Source: Entomortierella parvispora (taxonomy: Eukaryota; Mortierellomycota; Mortierellomycetes; Mortierellales; Mortierellaceae). From it: DNA of 64,000 nucleotides. The stretch is taken from positions 2,784,501 through 2,848,500 of the forward strand of contig OY752144.1 in NCBI GenBank assembly GCA_963573315.1. Direction: 5' to 3'. Shown here in pieces: positions 61,640 to 64,000 of the stretch (positions are counted from its first letter, which is position 1; every line of letters starts with the position of its first letter). The position numbers and the translations under genes were made by a program. The notes beneath the pieces were generated by a model. That model had not been told where the DNA came from. It made no database searches and worked only from the letters and a program-made list of their open reading frames with translations.

Positions 61640-64000
61640 ATGGATTACACTTCATGGGCCAACGACGAGATGAAGGCCAATAGCAAGTATATCTCGTTCA
61701 CGTCTTTTGTCAGGAAGTTTGGTTTCATTAGCAAGGAGGTGGCCATGTCTCACTACAGTCATATGCTGGAGTCTTCAAGACTGGCGAAGGCGCTACGTGA
61801 AAGTCTGAGATCCGAATATGACGTCTTCGTGGAGGCCCACCTCGATTCATTCTGGCTGGAATGGGACAGGGAACTGGCCAGTGACGAGTTCACTGCCTCG
61901 TGCGATACTGTTGCCAAGAGAACGGCTGCTTTTGCTCAGCGAGCCTCGCTTGCATTATCGGCACGTGGATTTTCGAAACTTGAAGCCGACAACGCAGTAC
62001 AGAACGGTGCTCAGCAGGCGGATGTTGGTAGAGTTCTGAGCAAGCTTATTATTATTTTAATACACAAACGAAACGTCATCCGCTAACTACGTTCTGTCTT
62101 GACAATTTGATAGACAATTTTCAAATCGGACGGAAACACCCTCGCGATCCATCTGATAACGAATGCACAGCTCAGCAAATGACGCCGAGGAACAAATGTT
62201 CGTTATTAGTGAATGACCTTGTTGACTCGCAGCGTCTTCAATCAGCTGACAATATTACTAATTTTGTTTCTTCCAGTGTCAATCCCTGGACTAAACGACC
62301 CTTTCCTGGATGACGCCGTGGGAGAATGTCCTGTAGAGGATAACGGCAGCGTTGCCGTCGACAATGTCGTTGACGATGCGGTCGAGGCCGACGAGGATAC
62401 TTTCGATAATGCGGTGAATAATGCCGTCCAAGATCTCAACATTGGTCACTCTTTTATCCCTCAGGTGGACACCGATGAGGATGGAGGCGAAATAGTGCAA
62501 AATGCCGCTGGAGGTGATAAAAGTGCAACCAGAAACATTGAAGAGGATCGAGCTGATATGAATTAAAAATTTATTAACAAATAAACTGTGATAGGCTCAG
62601 CATCATCGTCGACTAAGAGACCGAGGTCGCCGTCTGTGACGACAGTTGAACCGTGGCATACCCTGGCTGTTGCTCTAGTTGCCATGGTGAGTTTTACTGC
62701 CTACTTTACCTTGCGTAAGAGATCCTCCGCTTCGTGCTCACGCCAAATTTGTTTTCTCATAGGTCAATGGAGCCACGAATGCCCCCCTGCCAAGTGCTAC
62801 ACCCGCGATGAGTGAATCGCACTCCCATCTATTCCACCATACGATTGAATTATTGCAAAAGTATCAAGGCCAAACTCCGTCAGAGCGGGACATCCTCTTG
62901 ATCAAAGATGCACAGTAATACTATTGGATTTGTTTGCATGAAGCTTCGAGCCTACAAGTCCAATGTGTGTCCTTTGGAGATTTAACGCTGACACATCCTG
63001 TACGTTTTGCTTCTAGAGTTTCGATGAGCTGCCTGTTGAACACCATCTCATCCAGCGCAACAACATATTTCGATCAACATAACCGCCAACTTCTCCATGA
63101 CGCTCGCCAAATGAGTCACATGCCCAACTTCACCGAGCACCCGTCCCAGTCGATTCTCAGAGAATACTGCGAGTTCTTGGAGGCCGAAGGCGTTGCTGTC
63201 CTGCGCAGCAAAGTGATATGTGACCGAGGTAAACTGCAGGGTGAAGCCACAGATTACAAACTGTCGCCACAGGCAGTCATTCGCGACAAGACCCTCCACA
63301 TTCTCGAAAAACTGTGAGTGTTATTTGGGCTAGAAGGCATCCATCACAAGTATCCTTCTCCAGATCTGTACTTGCTCAGGTTGACGCTTGCATATCTAAT
63401 CGATTCTTTCTCTTTATCAGCTGCGATTTCATCTTGCATCCTCCGTTTCCAAAAGACGATCCTTCGGAATCGGACTGCCTCCACCTCTGGGCTTCAATCT
63501 TCGTTGTTATAATGGAAAAGATACACATGAAGACGTATGTACTATGGTGCTCATATTTCTACACGATGTTTGTAATATAGCTAGCTACTTACGACACGCC
63601 CTCTTTCTATGTTTAATGGTGAAACGGTGTTGGCAGCCTCAAAAATAATGAAGAGGCTTCAATTCTTGGAGCATGGAGACGTGTCGGAGGCAGGTCGAAA
63701 AGTCGACTGCATTTTTCTTGCTGGCGGTGTAGAGGTGTCGAACATTGAGTTCAAACGGCTCAATATTTGCGGTGCGGATGTTGCAATCCAAAACCGGAAG
63801 AACGTCAGACTCGTAAGGTGCATCCAGGAGGAGATGTACGCGCTCGGGTTGGAGAACCCGGTGGTGTTCATGGCTGACGTGCAAGGTATGGAGCCTTTTC
63901 AGAGGAGTCTGCTATGAACATTGGAAGGCTGACTCTATCTTTTTTTCATACCCTGAAAGGATACACCGGTGCGTTCTATCGCATTTGTCCAATGGGAGAC
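61640..64000 (+). CDS. unnamed multi-exon gene with D...ExK nuclease-like motif, 3' partial
   Basis: Exons deduced by phase: 61640-62027, 62114-62197, 62277-62513, 62595-62686, 62763-62914, 63017-63313, 63421-63534, ~63622-63885, 63960 to beyond the window. It starts MDYTSWANDEMKANSKYISF. A coiled, charged N-terminus is followed by an acidic Asn/Asp/Val-rich stretch (VDNVVDDAVEADEDTFDNAV). The C-terminal part contains GRKVDCIFLAGG then VEVSNIEFKR, a D...ExK arrangement like PD-(D/E)XK nucleases, followed by AIQNRKNVRLVRCIQEE. I do not recognise a named family; the sequence resembles repeated, lineage-specific genes of Mortierella. Before exon 8 there is no AG that keeps the frame (TTTAAT|GGTGAAACG), so a splice site may be lost and the copy may be a pseudogene. 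The end is cut by the window. Confidence 0.55.

Overview
The window looks like nuclear DNA of a Mortierella-type fungus (Mortierellomycota). The grounds are short GT-AG introns, CT-rich 5' leaders, poly-Gln/poly-His proteins, eukaryotic tRNAs and fungal forms of core genes. The taxon is inferred from gene style; no rRNA marker is present. CDS spans include introns; exon limits were worked out by hand from splice signals and reading phase.

Layout. 1-4.1 kb: a MITE-like element with ~90-bp inverted ends, T/G homopolymer runs, and tRNA-His and tRNA-Thr on the minus strand. 4.1-13.3 kb: compact housekeeping genes, namely SDH1 (with a 10-nt micro-exon), prefoldin subunit 1 and NEDD8 sharing a 183-bp divergent promoter, an isoprenylcysteine methyltransferase and an F-box/LRR protein. 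13.3-17.3 kb: a long gap with no convincing gene. 17.3-31 kb: a Skg3/Caf120-like PH protein, an ABCC transporter, a bHLH factor with an almost pure (CAA)54 tract, and a weak Mediator MED30-like candidate exon. 31.8-37.5 kb: a 1805-residue PHD-finger chromatin protein. 38.4-50.9 kb: one 11-exon gene for a ~3893-residue His/Gln-rich protein with repeated His-Cys blocks, divergent from the PHD gene.

51-64 kb is different: an accessory or mobile island. It holds a frame-broken Crinkler-like NTPase/nuclease gene, a decayed MULE transposase, a gene joining a FEN1/XPG-like PIN nuclease to a Fanzor (eukaryotic TnpB, RuvC + zinc ribbon) nuclease, and the 5' part of an unnamed multi-exon gene with a D...ExK nuclease-like motif. 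Several carry frameshifts, in-frame stops or lost splice sites, unlike the intact core genes.

The most notable item is the FEN1/PIN-Fanzor fusion at 56686-60977. It has a 54-bp repeat array upstream, a 17-bp repeat array and a longer direct repeat downstream, and a 2-nt lesion at the PIN 'EAD' motif. Next are the giant His-Cys repeat gene and the tandem exon+intron duplication inside it.
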